The translations under genes and the position numbers were made by a program. The notes under the pieces are model-generated. The model was not told where the DNA came from. It searched no databases and saw nothing but the letters and a program-made list of their open reading frames with translations. From Aaosphaeria pasadenensis (lineage: Eukaryota; Ascomycota; Dothideomycetes; Pleosporales): 64,000 nt of DNA. The stretch is from assembly GCA_022813625.1 (NCBI GenBank), contig JAKLMB010000002.1:248001-312000 (forward strand), given 5' to 3'. Shown here piece by piece: positions 21,156 through 32,650 of the stretch. Position 1 is the stretch's first letter; every line of letters begins with the position of its first letter.

Positions 21156-22979
21156 TTAAGCGTTGCCGCCTCCGCAGCACAGGATATTCATAAGTTTCTT
21201 AGCGAAGCCCGGCTTCTCCTCGGCTTGCCGTGGCCTCTGCTGCTGAGCGAGTCCTGGACTCTGTACTGGTGTCGCCCGGGTCGAGGCGATATTCTGTTGG
21301 CTGTTCTGGAACTGTGCTTGTGTCGAGCCTTCTGGAGGAGCTAAATCGGGAGCGCCGCTCCTCCTCTTGGCTGCGTCTGGGTGATACTTGCCCTGTTGAG
21401 GGGCGCCTGGGCTTCTTCCGGAAGGGCCCCGAGTCGCTCCGGGCTTTGGGAGCGGCTCGTTGATACGGGGGTGGTCGGGAGGGAGATGGGTCTTGTGGCG
21501 GTGTGCCTGGCCGTGGAGGTTGACCGCAGTCGAGGAATTTTGATGAGCGTTCGGGTTCTGCAAGTGGTGAACGGCAGAAGGGTGAGCCTTCATGGCCTCC
21601 CAGCCCTTGCCGTTGTTGAGCTTCATCCAGTCATATTCGCCATCTTCCACCTCGCCGGTGCTCTTAAGTGCCTGGGTGAAGAGTTCACGGAGGTAATCGT
21701 AGTCGGGGGTGTCCTCGAAACCAAGGTTACGAACGTAGCTCAAGTACTTGTTGAACTCCTCTGCAGTGATATTAGTCGTTTGCTATAGTAAGGTGTCGTG
21801 AGAAAGATTGGGTGCCTACCTGGGAAACCATCACAAAGGTCCTTGATGGCGGTCGTCTGCTTCTTCTCTCCAATCTTCTCATACTTCTGCTTGTTGGTTG
21901 CTGCCTTGAGTCCCTGCCAGGGAAGGCCGCCTCGAAGGAAATACATGAAGACATGGCCGAGAGCCTCAAGGTCGTCTCGTCGAGACTGCTCACGTCCAAG
22001 ATGGGTGTTGATACTCATGTATCGGGCAGTTCCGGAGAGGGACTTGCGCTCCCTGTACGGAATATGCTGTTTTGTCTTGGGGTCACGGTATTGCTTCGCC
22101 ATGCCGAAATCAACGACGTGGATCACATTAGCGCTCTTGGAACCCGGTCGGCCGATGAGGAAGTTATCAGGCTTGATATCACGGTAGATAAGGTTCTTCT
22201 CGTGGATGGTCTGTACCCTTGAAAGCTAGGTATTGTTAGGTGTGATGCGTATGTTTTAGTCGCCAAAAAAGAGACATACCATCTGCTTTGCTACCATTAC
22301 GACGGTCTTGATGGAGAACTTTCGGTTGCAATGGTCGAACAGATCCTCCAAGCTGGGTCCGAGAAGGTCGATGACCAAAATATTGTGGAGACCCTCCTGG
22401 CCGAAGTAGTAAACATTAGGGATTCCGGCTACGGTTCAATTAGCACTTGATTTGCAACGACGGCGTTGCGACATGCGCAGTTGAACAGGGTGTAGGTGTA
22501 TCGGACAACATGCACAAAGCTTGGCATCTGATAACAACAGAGCGACCACGGAGCAAGCACTAGCCAGAAGCCTATCGCAAGATAAAACTCGGAGGTTTGG
22601 TGATGGCAGCAGCAGAAGTAGCAGTAATGCCATTGATTCTGCCAGATATGAAGCCAGTTGTGAAGCTGTTGGTTGATGGGCAATGTATTGCCTAATATGG
22701 ATACGGACCGGGGTTTGGCGATGGTGAAGGGGGCAATGCAGCGAGACAACAATGGGAGAAAGGAGACAACTTACGGCAGCCAACGAGGATCTTGTACGTG
22801 CGATACTCATCGCGCAATTGGGGAGCATCGCTCTTACGAGGCTCGAACTTGATAGCAACCTGCTGCTGGTTGAGCAGGTTGGTGCCCTCGAAGATAACAC
22901 CAAAGGAGCCCTCTCCAATCTTTTTCCCGACGCGGTAGTGGACGCCGACCACGTTGGACGACGTGGAACCGGTTGCCAT
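21156..22979 (-). CDS. casein kinase 1, membrane-anchored Yck type
   Basis: Ser/Thr protein kinase, 454 aa, exons 22979-22775, 22428-22280, 22225-21820 and 21760-21156. CK1 hallmarks: GEGSFGVIFEG (P-loop), VAIKFEPRKSDAPQL, GCPGIPNVYYFGQEG, LLGPSLEDLF, YRDIKPDNFLIG, VDFGMAKQYRD, and SINTHLGREQSRRDDLE in place of APE. The tail is Gln/Pro-rich and ends in KKLMNILCCGGGNA. Adjacent C-terminal cysteines are the palmitoylation site of Yck1/2-type kinases, so plasma-membrane or endomembrane attachment is likely. Such kinases control endocytosis, nutrient sensing and morphogenesis. Intron 1 is 346 bp against 54 and 59 for the others. Its promoter side is a long polypurine region (plus strand). Confidence 0.94.
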
Positions 22980-23139
22980 TTCGATTATTTTCTATGCCAA
23001 TGCAAGTGGATTGTAGTAGCCGATGCACGAGGTTGTTGTTCGAGGTCTAAGGGGAGGCCGTGGCCGTGTCCCGGGAAGAAAACCGTCGGGGGAGAGATGT
23101 GCAGCGTCGTGGCTGGGAAAGAATCGCGAGAGCAACGGT

Positions 23140-23610
23140 GGAAAATAATGGCGTAATCGTTAATGGTGAACGGTCGTGGAGTCGGGGAGAGAGAGGAAGA
23201 GAGAAGAATGGCGAACGGGGGAGGGAGAGGGAGTGGTGGTGGTGATGGTTGTGATGGTGCAGGTAGGGGGAGGAAGAGAGAGAGAGAGAAGAGAGAGAGG
23301 AAGGAAAGAGCAAAGGCACGGAGCGTAGAAAAGAGGATTAGCGGAGAGTAGGGTAGTAGGGTAGGCAGGCCAGGTCAAAGTGTGGAGGTGCAGGAGGAGG
23401 ACCAACCAGGAGTCAGTTGGCAGCGACCAGCGGAAGAAGAACTGTGACACTACTCGTGGCTAAGGAGACAGGGACAAGAGTAGACAAGAGTACAAGTCAC
23501 AAGGGACAAGGGACAAGGGAAGGGGAGGAGGAGAGACGAGAGACGAGAGAGGAGAGAGGAGAGGAGAGGAGGAGCAGGAGGAGGTGGGAGAGGAACGGGA
23601 AAACGACGAG
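23140..23610 (+). repeat. polypurine (GA-rich) tract
   Basis: About 470 bp in which the plus strand is mostly A and G, including GAGAGA runs near 23275-23300 and GGAGGA/GAGAC repeats near 23520-23590. On the strand of the kinase gene this is a pyrimidine-rich leader and promoter. Confidence 0.65.
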
Positions 23611-23895
23611 CCAGTGAATTGAAGCGGCTGGGTGGAAGGAAGGGAAGGGTAAGGTCTAATCTAATTGCGGCTAGGTAGGTAGCGGACCATCGCAACGCGC
23701 ACACCCAACCCAACGAGTAGTAGTTAGTGGTTAGTCCAGTATAGCCGCCGCCGCCGCCGCCCTCAACCTAAACCTATCCTATCTCTCCATAAGTATCCGG
23801 TACGGAGTACACAACACACAGTAACTACTATGTAATCCATACTTCGTAGTCTGTACATAATACTCTGCACGTACGATAATAGAATACTATTCATT

Positions 23896-23929
23896 GTACA
23901 GAGTACAGAGTACAGAGTACAGAGTACAG
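23896..23929 (+). repeat. tandem repeat, period 7 (GTACAGA)
   Basis: Nearly five copies of GTACAGA in tandem, in non-coding DNA. The flanks carry single TACGGAGTA-type motifs. Confidence 0.75.
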
Positions 23930-24652
23930 CGCAAATGCTGTGTACATACGGAGTATTCCGTACTGCACTCTGCAGCCATAAGCGCATTGCTTCATTCGTA
24001 CCGGCCTCGTCTAATCAAGCCTGGGCCATACCAGAATATCACCTTGCCCAATTCCATACACAGTATTCCTCGGTTTAAACGGGGTACATCTCTACCGAGC
24101 TAGTTCCATCGTCGTCACGGAGAACTCATTTTAAATAACTATGGGAGAGCGAGAAAAAATAAAACTACTGGGCTCGTATCGTCTAGAACACCAAGCGCGC
24201 CTTCTAGTACCTGTTACTAAGGTGGGTTGCTAGTAGCCTGTTTACTTGTTTTTCCCGTCCCCACGGTCAATAAGAGGTATTCACGCTTTCTATGTTCTAC
24301 TTACTCCCGGCCTCAAGAGTCAAGTGTCAAGTGTCAAGAGACTGTTAATTACCTTCAAGTAGGAACTCCGTTCATACTTACGGTATTATTTCCTCCTACT
24401 CAGTAACAACTTTACCGACTTTACTTTGTCTATTCTCCCGCACGTCCATGTAAGTTGGTTTAGTATGGAGTAGAAGAGTGCGATGGGCACTTGGATGTAC
24501 CGTACTGTTAGCCTTCCAGGTAGTGCATGCATAGTACATACTTCGCACTCTCTTCTGTCGATCGATCGATGCATTCTAATGACAGTTGTCCAATTCCGAT
24601 CGATGTCATGTCTCTATACTCCATTTGTACCTTTCTGTGTCTGTAGGTATAA

Positions 24653-24730
24653 GGTACCCCGTACCTGTACCTTATTTGTATCTGTACCGGTACCTGTGCC
24701 GTCCCGTGCCTGTGGACCGGGGGGTACCTG
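24653..24730 (+). repeat. cluster of GTACC-containing hexamers
   Basis: Imperfect repeats of GTACCT, GTACCG and GTGCCT units in a GC-richer patch, similar to the cluster at 25678-25707. Confidence 0.5.
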
Positions 24731-25677
24731 ACGGAGCCATCTCTCGCCCGGAACGATTGGCCGGTTCATTGGCATCTGCTGACATGAACTTAACGGTCGG
24801 AAAGGGAAGGTGCCAATCCATGTAATTAAAATAACAAGCTCCATCTCAATGTATGTACTCCGTACCTCTGTCTTCAGTCTCTCTATTGTGATACCTCGAG
24901 TCCTAGAGTCCCTACCATCAACACTGAATAGAAAGAAACGAAGAACCATTGCATACACAAGGAATTCTGATACTGCTGACTACACATGATTGATTGATAT
25001 TGATTCTCTTCTTCGTTTCACGCTCCGCTCCGTTCTCCGGCCTCATTCTCTCCCTCTCTGCTCTGCTCTGCTCTTCTCCAATGCCACACAGTTTGATCCT
25101 CTCTCATGCAGGGTCTAGGCCGGCGTATGGGGTTATTATTGTTGGGCGCGAAAGGCCGCCCATGTTGTAACAGGAAACTACTGTGAATGGCAGCCAATTC
25201 CAGGTCCAGAATACACATTCGATTCTTCCATTCCATCCCTTGCCGCACATGATCGTCCATCGAACTCTCCAGACCTCCAACTATCTACTGTGTACCTTGT
25301 CACTCATCGCCAATGACATAACGAACTCCACAATGATGTGTAGCTACCGTCCCTTTGTGGAGTATCCAGACCATGACTTGCACTCGCCTCTATCAATTCC
25401 GAATTTCGTTGCGCAATAGAGTCTACCTAATCATTCCATTCCCTTCCGGATTGCGCCTACGATACGAAACGCCTCATCGGTTGAACCGCCCCCCAACCCC
25501 CAGGGTGGCACACACACACGCATACGTTGTGTGTTCCAAGGCTACTCCGTATCATTGCTGCATAATTTTCTGTATCGCAGGCTGCGGCTCCGTCCACGAC
25601 TAGCAGTGGCTGCGTTGGCCGTTGCCGCCGCTCCATCCCTTACCTCCAGTTACTGTGTACGGAGATGCTCCTATGAG

Positions 25678-25737
25678 GTACCAGTACCTGTACCAGTACC
25701 CGTACCTGCCTGCCACGCCTGCCACGCTTGCCACGCC
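25678..25737 (+). repeat. two adjacent tandem repeats (GTACCN x5; TGCCACGCY x3)
   Basis: Five hexamers of the form GTACCN at 25678-25707 are followed after three bases by three copies of a nonamer, TGCCACGCC or TGCCACGCT, at 25711-25737. Confidence 0.75.
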
Positions 25738-25823
25738 TGCTAACCAACACCCACTTCCCCAACGGCGCCCATCGGCCCGTGGATAGTCAATTACCATCTA
25801 TACATATCCACATGCATGCATAT

Positions 25824-25847
25824 GTACTCGTACCTAGGTACGAGTAC
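25824..25847. repeat. 24-bp perfect palindrome
   Basis: GTACTCG, then TACCTAGGTA, then CGAGTAC: the whole 24 bp equals its reverse complement. It overlaps a CGGAGT motif on its right side. Confidence 0.85.
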
Positions 25848-26947
25848 GGAGTCCATGGTTATCTGACGACACTTCACACCTCAAACGGTGACACCTCACC
25901 CCATCTCGCATGTGTACCGATCTGCCCCTTTTTACCGCTTCGCTGGCTTCACTCGATACCAATGCACCCGACCAACCTCAACAAACTTACTCATCTTCCC
26001 CCCGATAACTAACCCGATTTCAACGAACAGCTTATCGGTCACTACTTTATACAGGACAACATAGATACCTGTCTAATAATAGGTTTATGCTTCTATACAT
26101 ACGGAGTACCCATCCATCTATCTACGTACTGTGTATGCAAGAAATAGTAGATACAGTCAGGAGGAGTGTGCTCTCACCAAGCATAAAACTTGTTTCTATA
26201 GTTCACCAATCGTGCTTATTATTATACCTCTCACTATGTACGCCGTGTACTTTTCTTTTCTAGTTAGTCTTCTTTTCTTTTCTTTTCTTGGTAGCGAGCT
26301 TGTGCAGGCTGCTGGGTAGCCTGCCATATCACTATTACAAGAGACAAAGCTGATAATAAAATTAAAATCCCCTTTATATATAATTATCACAAATGACACC
26401 TACACCTCTCCTTCATTTCCTGAACATGTCAACGCCACCAGATGTTTATGATTTGATTTCAATCTCAACAATAGCAAAGGGAAGAAGTAGTGCTCCGTAG
26501 AAGGAAATGTTGTGGAAAAGGTTAGACAAGATAAAAAGGAAAAACTCCATACATATAAAGTGAATGTTTTATGATGACACAAAGACCCTGGACCATGCTA
26601 ATAAAAAGAAAAAGACAGAATACATTGGAAGAAGTGGAAGAAGAGGGGTGAGAAAACCCTCCAGGTCACGAACGCCATCCCATATGCTTGTTCACAATCC
26701 TTTCCCCCTACACCACCCCCTACTTTTCTGTGTTTATGTGTGAGGTATGATGAGAGAAGGAGAACCCAAAATGCTTTCGTTGCCCAATCCGTTCCCCAAT
26801 CCTTGCTCCATGGCCGATAATGTAACATCACCCTTGCTCCCCATATTAGCTCTCATCATACACCGAAGTATGGCCTTCGCAAGGCGAAGTCAAATCTCTC
26901 CGCGGCTTGCCATTTGTCAATCGATCAATCAATCAACCGGCCGGCAG

Positions 26948-29900
26948 TTAGTCCTGCATGCTCACATCGCCCTGCTCCTCGGCGATCTGCTCGACAATAT
27001 CTCCCTCGACCGCCTCATCGAACCCGTTGGCGAGCTGCGCCGCAGCAAGCTCCTCGAGTCCCCCAGCGTGATGCACCTGCTGTGCCACGTTGCACACATT
27101 GGAGAACCACTCGTCAAGCCTGTACTTCTCGATGTTGGTCTGGAGGATCTGGTCGTCGGCCAGATTGTCCGCAATGATCGGGTTGCGGAGGTCTTCGGAT
27201 GCGAAACGCACGCACAGCTCCCCGTTGGTGCAGCCCGCTCCAACCAAGGCGTCGACATCCCTCGGCCAGACATTCTGGTAGATAGCATCATCGGCTATTG
27301 AACATCAGTTAGTAAACATTTGCATATGGCGGGTTGTTCGAGGGATGGACTTACCAACATATTGGAGCAGGATTTGCAATGTGATCCCGACATGGGTACT
27401 CTCCATGAGGAATTTGTTCAACTGCGAATCTGCTACATCCTTTGTGTTATTGATCTCCGCCCAGTCATCCTTGATCAAAAGTCGCTTCCAGATGAGCTTC
27501 GCTAAATTCTCTCTTGTGGCCTTCTGCATACCGTCCCAGGACAGAGCCAGAGCTTTCAGAGCAAGCGCAAATTGGTCGGCCGAATCGCTATAATCGATCA
27601 AGGTGAGCACGTCGATTAAGAGAGCAGGTTCTAGAACTCGGTTGTTGATCAAGTTCTCAAATCCTTGTTGAAGCAGTTGCTGATGGGCTGGCTTCTCAAC
27701 AAGGGCTCCTTGGCCAAACTCGGCCATGAGCAGCCGGATTGCGGATTCGTCGTCGAGTGCCTCCTGTATGAACGGCACTAAGCGGTCATATATTTGATCT
27801 TGAACCTTAGAATACTCCAACGAATGGGAAACCTTGAGCAGTTTGTGTTCCTGGCGAGGCTTGAGAGGTGCCTCGTCGTCAGAATCCGGCTTCATTTCCT
27901 GCCTGCTCAACATCGCCAGTTTGGCAATAGACAGCTCAACCTTCTTGCACCATGCATTGGATTCCTGCATTACCCCAACATGGTAAAGTGCATTGAAAGC
28001 AGACTCAAACTCGTGCTCACCCGTCACTTCATTCATCCAGGTAAGCTTGGCTCGAGATGGATCCGCTCTCAAATAGGCCGTCAAAGCTGGCTGGTTGAGG
28101 TAATCTTTCATGAAGATCTGGCCAGACTGTCCCTCAGTGATGTACTGGGTGTAGAAAGCCTCCGCCCATGCTTGCCCATACATCTCGAAATAGCGATGAA
28201 TGCGCTCCTTGATCCTGTTGAGCTTGATGGTACATTCGGCCTGCTCCATCTTGCTTTGCGAACTCAATTTACTCTCCTCCATGTACTTGGTCTCATCCCA
28301 AATGAGGCGGACAAGTGTAGGCATGTCGTGATAGGTTTCGGCGAGATTCATTCCTTCTGTGGCCATGCCGATGTCGACCAAGTTGTAGATGTGTTCTGGT
28401 CGCACTTTGCTGTTCCACTCGTCCTTCAGGTTTCGACCCATTTCTTTCCTCTGCTCGTCAGCCTGCTCCATTGCCCACTGGAATCGTTCAATGTGCATTT
28501 GACATTCGAGTCGCACCAGGCGAGGATTGTCCTTGGCAATCTTCATGGCCAGGTCCTCTTGTATTTCCTTTTCGAAGCTCTCCTCGGCCAGATTGCGTCC
28601 GAAATCAACCATACTACGTACGGTTGCCACCATGTTGTGGGTCGACGTCCAGAACTCTGGCAGCAAGTCAAGGCCCTGGCCAGGCTCCAAGACCCCGTCG
28701 CGCAGTGAATTGGGAGGCAAACCGTACAAGTCAGCATTCTCTTCACGGAACTTTATGACAGCCTCCAGCGCTCCCAGAATCACGTCGTTGCCTTCACTAA
28801 GCCGTTGCATTATGACCGATCGCTCCTTGGACTGATTCTTGGAGTGTAATAATCGAAGGGACTGCCAAGCCCATGGAAGTAAAATATTGATCATACCAAC
28901 GTCTCGGAGGAACCATTGCCTCAGAGGATCGGTCTCACCTAGATCCGCATTGATGACGGTCTTGAACTTCTCGTGGACACATTTGACCATGTACGGCAAG
29001 AGTAGATTTTCCGGGTATGCGTCAGGGCGAGCTTGTTGGTCTCGGAGCCTCTCCTGATGATCATTCCACAGAGCCAAAGCGGCGGCTAACTTCTCTGCGT
29101 TCCACAACAGCTTCCATTTGGTGGGAAAGGACAAGGGGGGGTAGTCCGACCGCAAGTGTGAAATGAGGGTGTTCAGAGCAAAGCAGCGCTTTCGCATCTG
29201 ATCATCCATGGAAGACGTGACTTTCTCGACGTACTCAAACGATGATGACAGTATTTCGGAACTGATGTCCACCGCCGCTGCCTCTACTTCATCTTGCGCG
29301 AAAGCGTGCCTTGATTGCACGGTGAAGTCCAGGATGTTGTCAGGAACCGTGCTGAAGAAGGTTGCTTGCTCGAGCTTGCTCCTAGCCGTCACCTTGCTAT
29401 CCGCGGATGAGTGGAGTGCACTAAATTGCACGACTCCGTATCCCTGGACGAAAAGAGCTACACTCGACCGCTTCTCTTTCTTGCTGGGACTCTCTAAAGC
29501 GCTACCACAGACTTCCACGGAACGATCTGAACGGAAATAGATTATATCCTGAAAGGGCAATGATGGTTTTCCAGAATCGGAGAGCAGTTGCGCGTCTGGG
29601 CTCGCCTCTGGCTCGGCAAGCGACACGATAGCCACAGCGTTAGGGAACTGAACGAAAGCAGTCTGTCCAGACTGTGGAAGGAGAAGCTTGCCAGTTGGTT
29701 CCTTGGGCAGTGGGTTCTGTTGTAGGTTTCGAATCTGTATGGCGCGACTTACAACGCCCGCGTCCCCTTGCAGGTCGACTTCCAATAGAGTATACTCCAA
29801 GAAACCACGGCCTGAGAGTGCCACGAGCATCAGAATATTTATGCCTTGGGCCTTGGAGTGTTCAGAGATTGCAAAGTCCAGAACATGAAGCTCTTGCTGG

Positions 29901-31074
29901 CCACGAGACTCTGGAGGCGTTCCGCTCTGAATAGCAGCCAAGATCTCACTCTGTACATCGACCTCGTATTTGAAAATCTGCTGTCCGGACCAGCTCAGGT
30001 CCCAAAGTTGAAAGACGCCAGTTTTGGTCGCCGAGATCACTTCCATCTGGCCTCTGGATTCGGAAGTGCGGGCCTTTACTGAAGCAATCGATCTTCGAAT
30101 GGCGCTTCCCAGGAGTCCCTTGAGGCTGAAGAAGCTGCCACTCGAGCTAGAGGGCATGTGTAGCGCCGTCGCATTGATACTTGGTCGGCCCTGTGAATCC
30201 CTGAGTGTCAGCTGCGCCAGTCTGCCACTGCTCAGGACCAAGACATAGCCAGCATGCTCGACATCCACGACATCTGTAATGGTTTCTCCAGAGTAAAGTT
30301 TGACCAATCCGTCGACTCCTTGGTGTCGTTGGGGGAAATGGCTTCGAGCCTCCGCACTGTCTACGTTCTCCCAAAAAGATATCTTTCCTGTGGATGGAGC
30401 GATCGCAAGAATACCGAAATCGTTCGTCGGACCGTTGCGGACGACCGCGCCGAGGGGGAGGGGATCGGATGGCTTCAAACCGAAAGGGAGCGAGAGGGTA
30501 AGAACCTTGGTAGGCCCCGTAGCGGAGGTATAGTCCCATACAAGGGCATGGTTAGTTGTCAAGGCGAGCGCGAGTCCGGCAGAAGGGAGGGCAGAACCTC
30601 GAAAAGGTGCTGTGGATGTCAGCGATGCGATCTTGGGGGATGAGCGGGAAGGGGGAACGGACTGGAGCCGCTGGAAAGGACAGCTGGGAAGCTAGGGAGC
30701 TTCCTGACACTGTAATCTTCGTTCTTGGTCTAATACAAACGTTGTCAGTACTTGTCGCGATGCTGTTCGTTGCGCAGACATACCAGGTACAAGCCTGCGT
30801 CTTCTTTCACGGCACGCTTGACAGGCGCTTTCTTGTCGCGCACAGGCAGATCAAGCACAACGAGCGAAGCGTCAACGTCGTCCTGGTCTATATGACCGTT
30901 CAGAATTGCGTTGCCGTTTCCATTGATGTGGCTCTCCTTTGGCTTGTGGAAGATCTCCTCAGATATTTTGCTGCGTTTCCGCCTAGGCTGCTGGGGGCCG
31001 TCTGAATCTTTGCGCTGCCGTCGTCGTGGATTTGAGCCCCGAACGCTCCTAACCGATGCCTCGGGTGAAAACAT
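26948..31074 (-). CDS. nup133: nucleoporin Nup133
   Basis: Scaffold subunit of the Nup84/Nup107-160 Y-complex of the nuclear pore. Exons 31074-30784, 30691-27355 and 27294-26948 give about 1324 aa. The first acceptor is uncertain: 30670 is also in frame and gives 1317 aa. Exon 1 is a basic tail (RRRQRKDSDG, PRRKRSKI). Exon 2 begins the seven-bladed propeller (LALALTTNHALVWDYTS, GKISFWENV, GYVLVLSSGRLAQLTL), contains a probable ALPS amphipathic helix at about residues 278-302, and continues into the alpha-helical stack (QWAMEQADEQRKE, DIGMATEGMNLAETYHDMP, EHEFESAFNALYHVGV). The C-terminus is NVAQQVHHAGGLEEL to SMQD. The ATG at 31074 is the only in-frame methionine near the start. Confidence 0.93.
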
Positions 31075-32186
31075 GATGGAAGAGAAGGATGGAGATGTTG
31101 CGCGATGAAGCGCGCGATTTGGTTGACAAGTCGGCGCGGGTGTCGAGTTGTTTGGGTTGCCAGCACTTGACTGCACGTATTGACGCTTCTTGTCGAAGCT
31201 TTGACAGGGATTAAGCTCTTGGCGGGGAAGGACTTAATCCCCAAGCACGGAGATTATTTATTCTTTGTCTCAGGTACAATCGATGTTGCAACTTCACTTG
31301 GTCCTGTTTCTCTGTGCGCGTAGAATCTACATTTGAATTTCTCAACAAGCAACATAGAAATCGGGGGTTCAATATCATCATTCTGATCTGCATTTCTCTG
31401 GCTTCTGCATTGGCCTAGATATTTTGAAAATTTTGCATCCAGGTATCAGAATAATAGGCAGTCACAGGTGGTAGCGAAGGGTACGGCGGTTTCCTGCATC
31501 AACCCCCATTGTTGTACATGATCACCACGGAACAAGTTAGGAAAGCTTTGTGATCATGAGATCTTGTGTGCGCGTGTCGGAAACTCAGATCATGTTTATC
31601 AGTGCAACGTTGTTCCCTCATCAAGAAAGGCACGAGGATCCTCCCTGCTGGTCAGTCTGGTGGCTGCGACTTGCTGAGCTTGTTGAACATGAAGTGCATC
31701 TTTGACAGTTGCCCACAAATCGCGCCCGCTTTTTGAAATCTTTACCTGAATACGATTGCCTTCTGCTGTGTGTATGGCGACTGCCCGTACCAGTCAAGAA
31801 AGCAATCATGCGCGCACGGCTAGTTATGTCAGGATGGAAAATGACATGGCATTGATAAACACAAGAAGACCGGGAGACGGCTTTTGAACGCAATCAAAAA
31901 TCACGCCTACGGTAGTAATTATTCATGTCAAGATGAATAATATCAATGTGTGAAAATTACTTCGTGTGATTTCGAAGTTCTGAGGTGCTTGTTCGACTTC
32001 CAAGTTCCAGCAGCATCGCTTGCTCCACAGCACTAAAAACTCCCCTAGCAACGCACAATAGGAACTCAATAGAACTCCCATCGTGCCTTCCACCCAATCC
32101 TACTGTCCCACTGTCCCGAAGACGCCCCGGTAGGCAGCAGCAGAGGCACGTGATACCCGGCACGGGCCCACTGCCAGAAAGTAGGG

Positions 32187-32194
32187 TATATAAG
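32187..32194 (+). promoter_or_regulatory. TATA box (TATATAAG)
   Basis: TATATAAG followed within 25-50 bp by a CT-rich run (TTCTTCTTTTC..), the usual layout of a strong fungal start site. No coding ORF begins downstream. Confidence 0.5.
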
Positions 32195-32219
32195 GACCTT
32201 CTCCCTCCGCCCACAACGT

Positions 32220-32650
32220 CTTCTTCTTTTCTTTTTCTTTAGCTCTCTTTGCCTTTTGGCTTAGATCAAGTGTAGTATCTGTGAGTCTACCTCTTCCATC
32301 GACTTTCTCTCTCAATCACTAACAAATTTCCCAGGTTCTTTTCAGGCATGTAACCCTCCACATGAACACTGTTTATTCTTCCTTTGCTAACCTCCGAAAA
32401 GTTTAATCTCTGGTAAGCTTTCATTCCTTCTCTACACTTGTTTGTTTCACTGCTAACTCTCAATAGAAACGTCTCTACGGAGACATTCAAGATTATTCTA
32501 CTTTTTTGAACTAGCCGTCTTCGCTCTGGGCTTGCCTATCGTTGACGGCACAGTGTTGCTCACCCTGCACTACCGTGAGCGAACGCGACTTCACACTTTT
32601 TTCATCTAGATGCTTGCCTTGTGCGAGCACTCGAGGAAGAGAGTTCCGAT
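32220..32650 (+). ncRNA. candidate spliced non-coding transcript
   Basis: Downstream of the TATA box lie two elements with full intron signals. Intron 1, 32281-32334, has GTGAGT, branch CACTAAC and CCCAG. Intron 2, 32413-32466, has GTAAGC, branch TGCTAAC and CAATAG. Both are exactly 54 nt and they flank a 78-nt exon. The exons carry only an ATG-TAA pair and open frames of 14 and about 21 codons, so no protein is supported. The end point is arbitrary. No box C/D or H/ACA element is visible in the introns. Alternatives are a leader for a very small peptide, or chance splice-like sequence. Confidence 0.35.

Larger units (their letters stand above)
22980..26947. other. 4-kb gene-poor interval with short repeats
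   Basis: No protein gene, tRNA or rRNA recognised on either strand. The left 600 bp are purine-rich on the plus strand and are the 5' region of CK1. The rest is scattered with GTACC- and CGGAGTA-containing repeats, a CCG run at about 23745-23762, and a 24-bp perfect palindrome. The 3' UTR of Nup133 lies at the right end. Confidence 0.5.

Noticed and set aside
23896..23929. Short regular repeats resembling a CRISPR array
   Set aside because: Period is 7 bp with no spacers, in a eukaryotic nuclear genome; a simple tandem repeat.
31250..31380. Minus-strand ATGATGA ... CTGA pattern suggesting a box C/D snoRNA
   Set aside because: No terminal stem can be formed by the flanks and no internal D'/C' boxes or guide match is evident.
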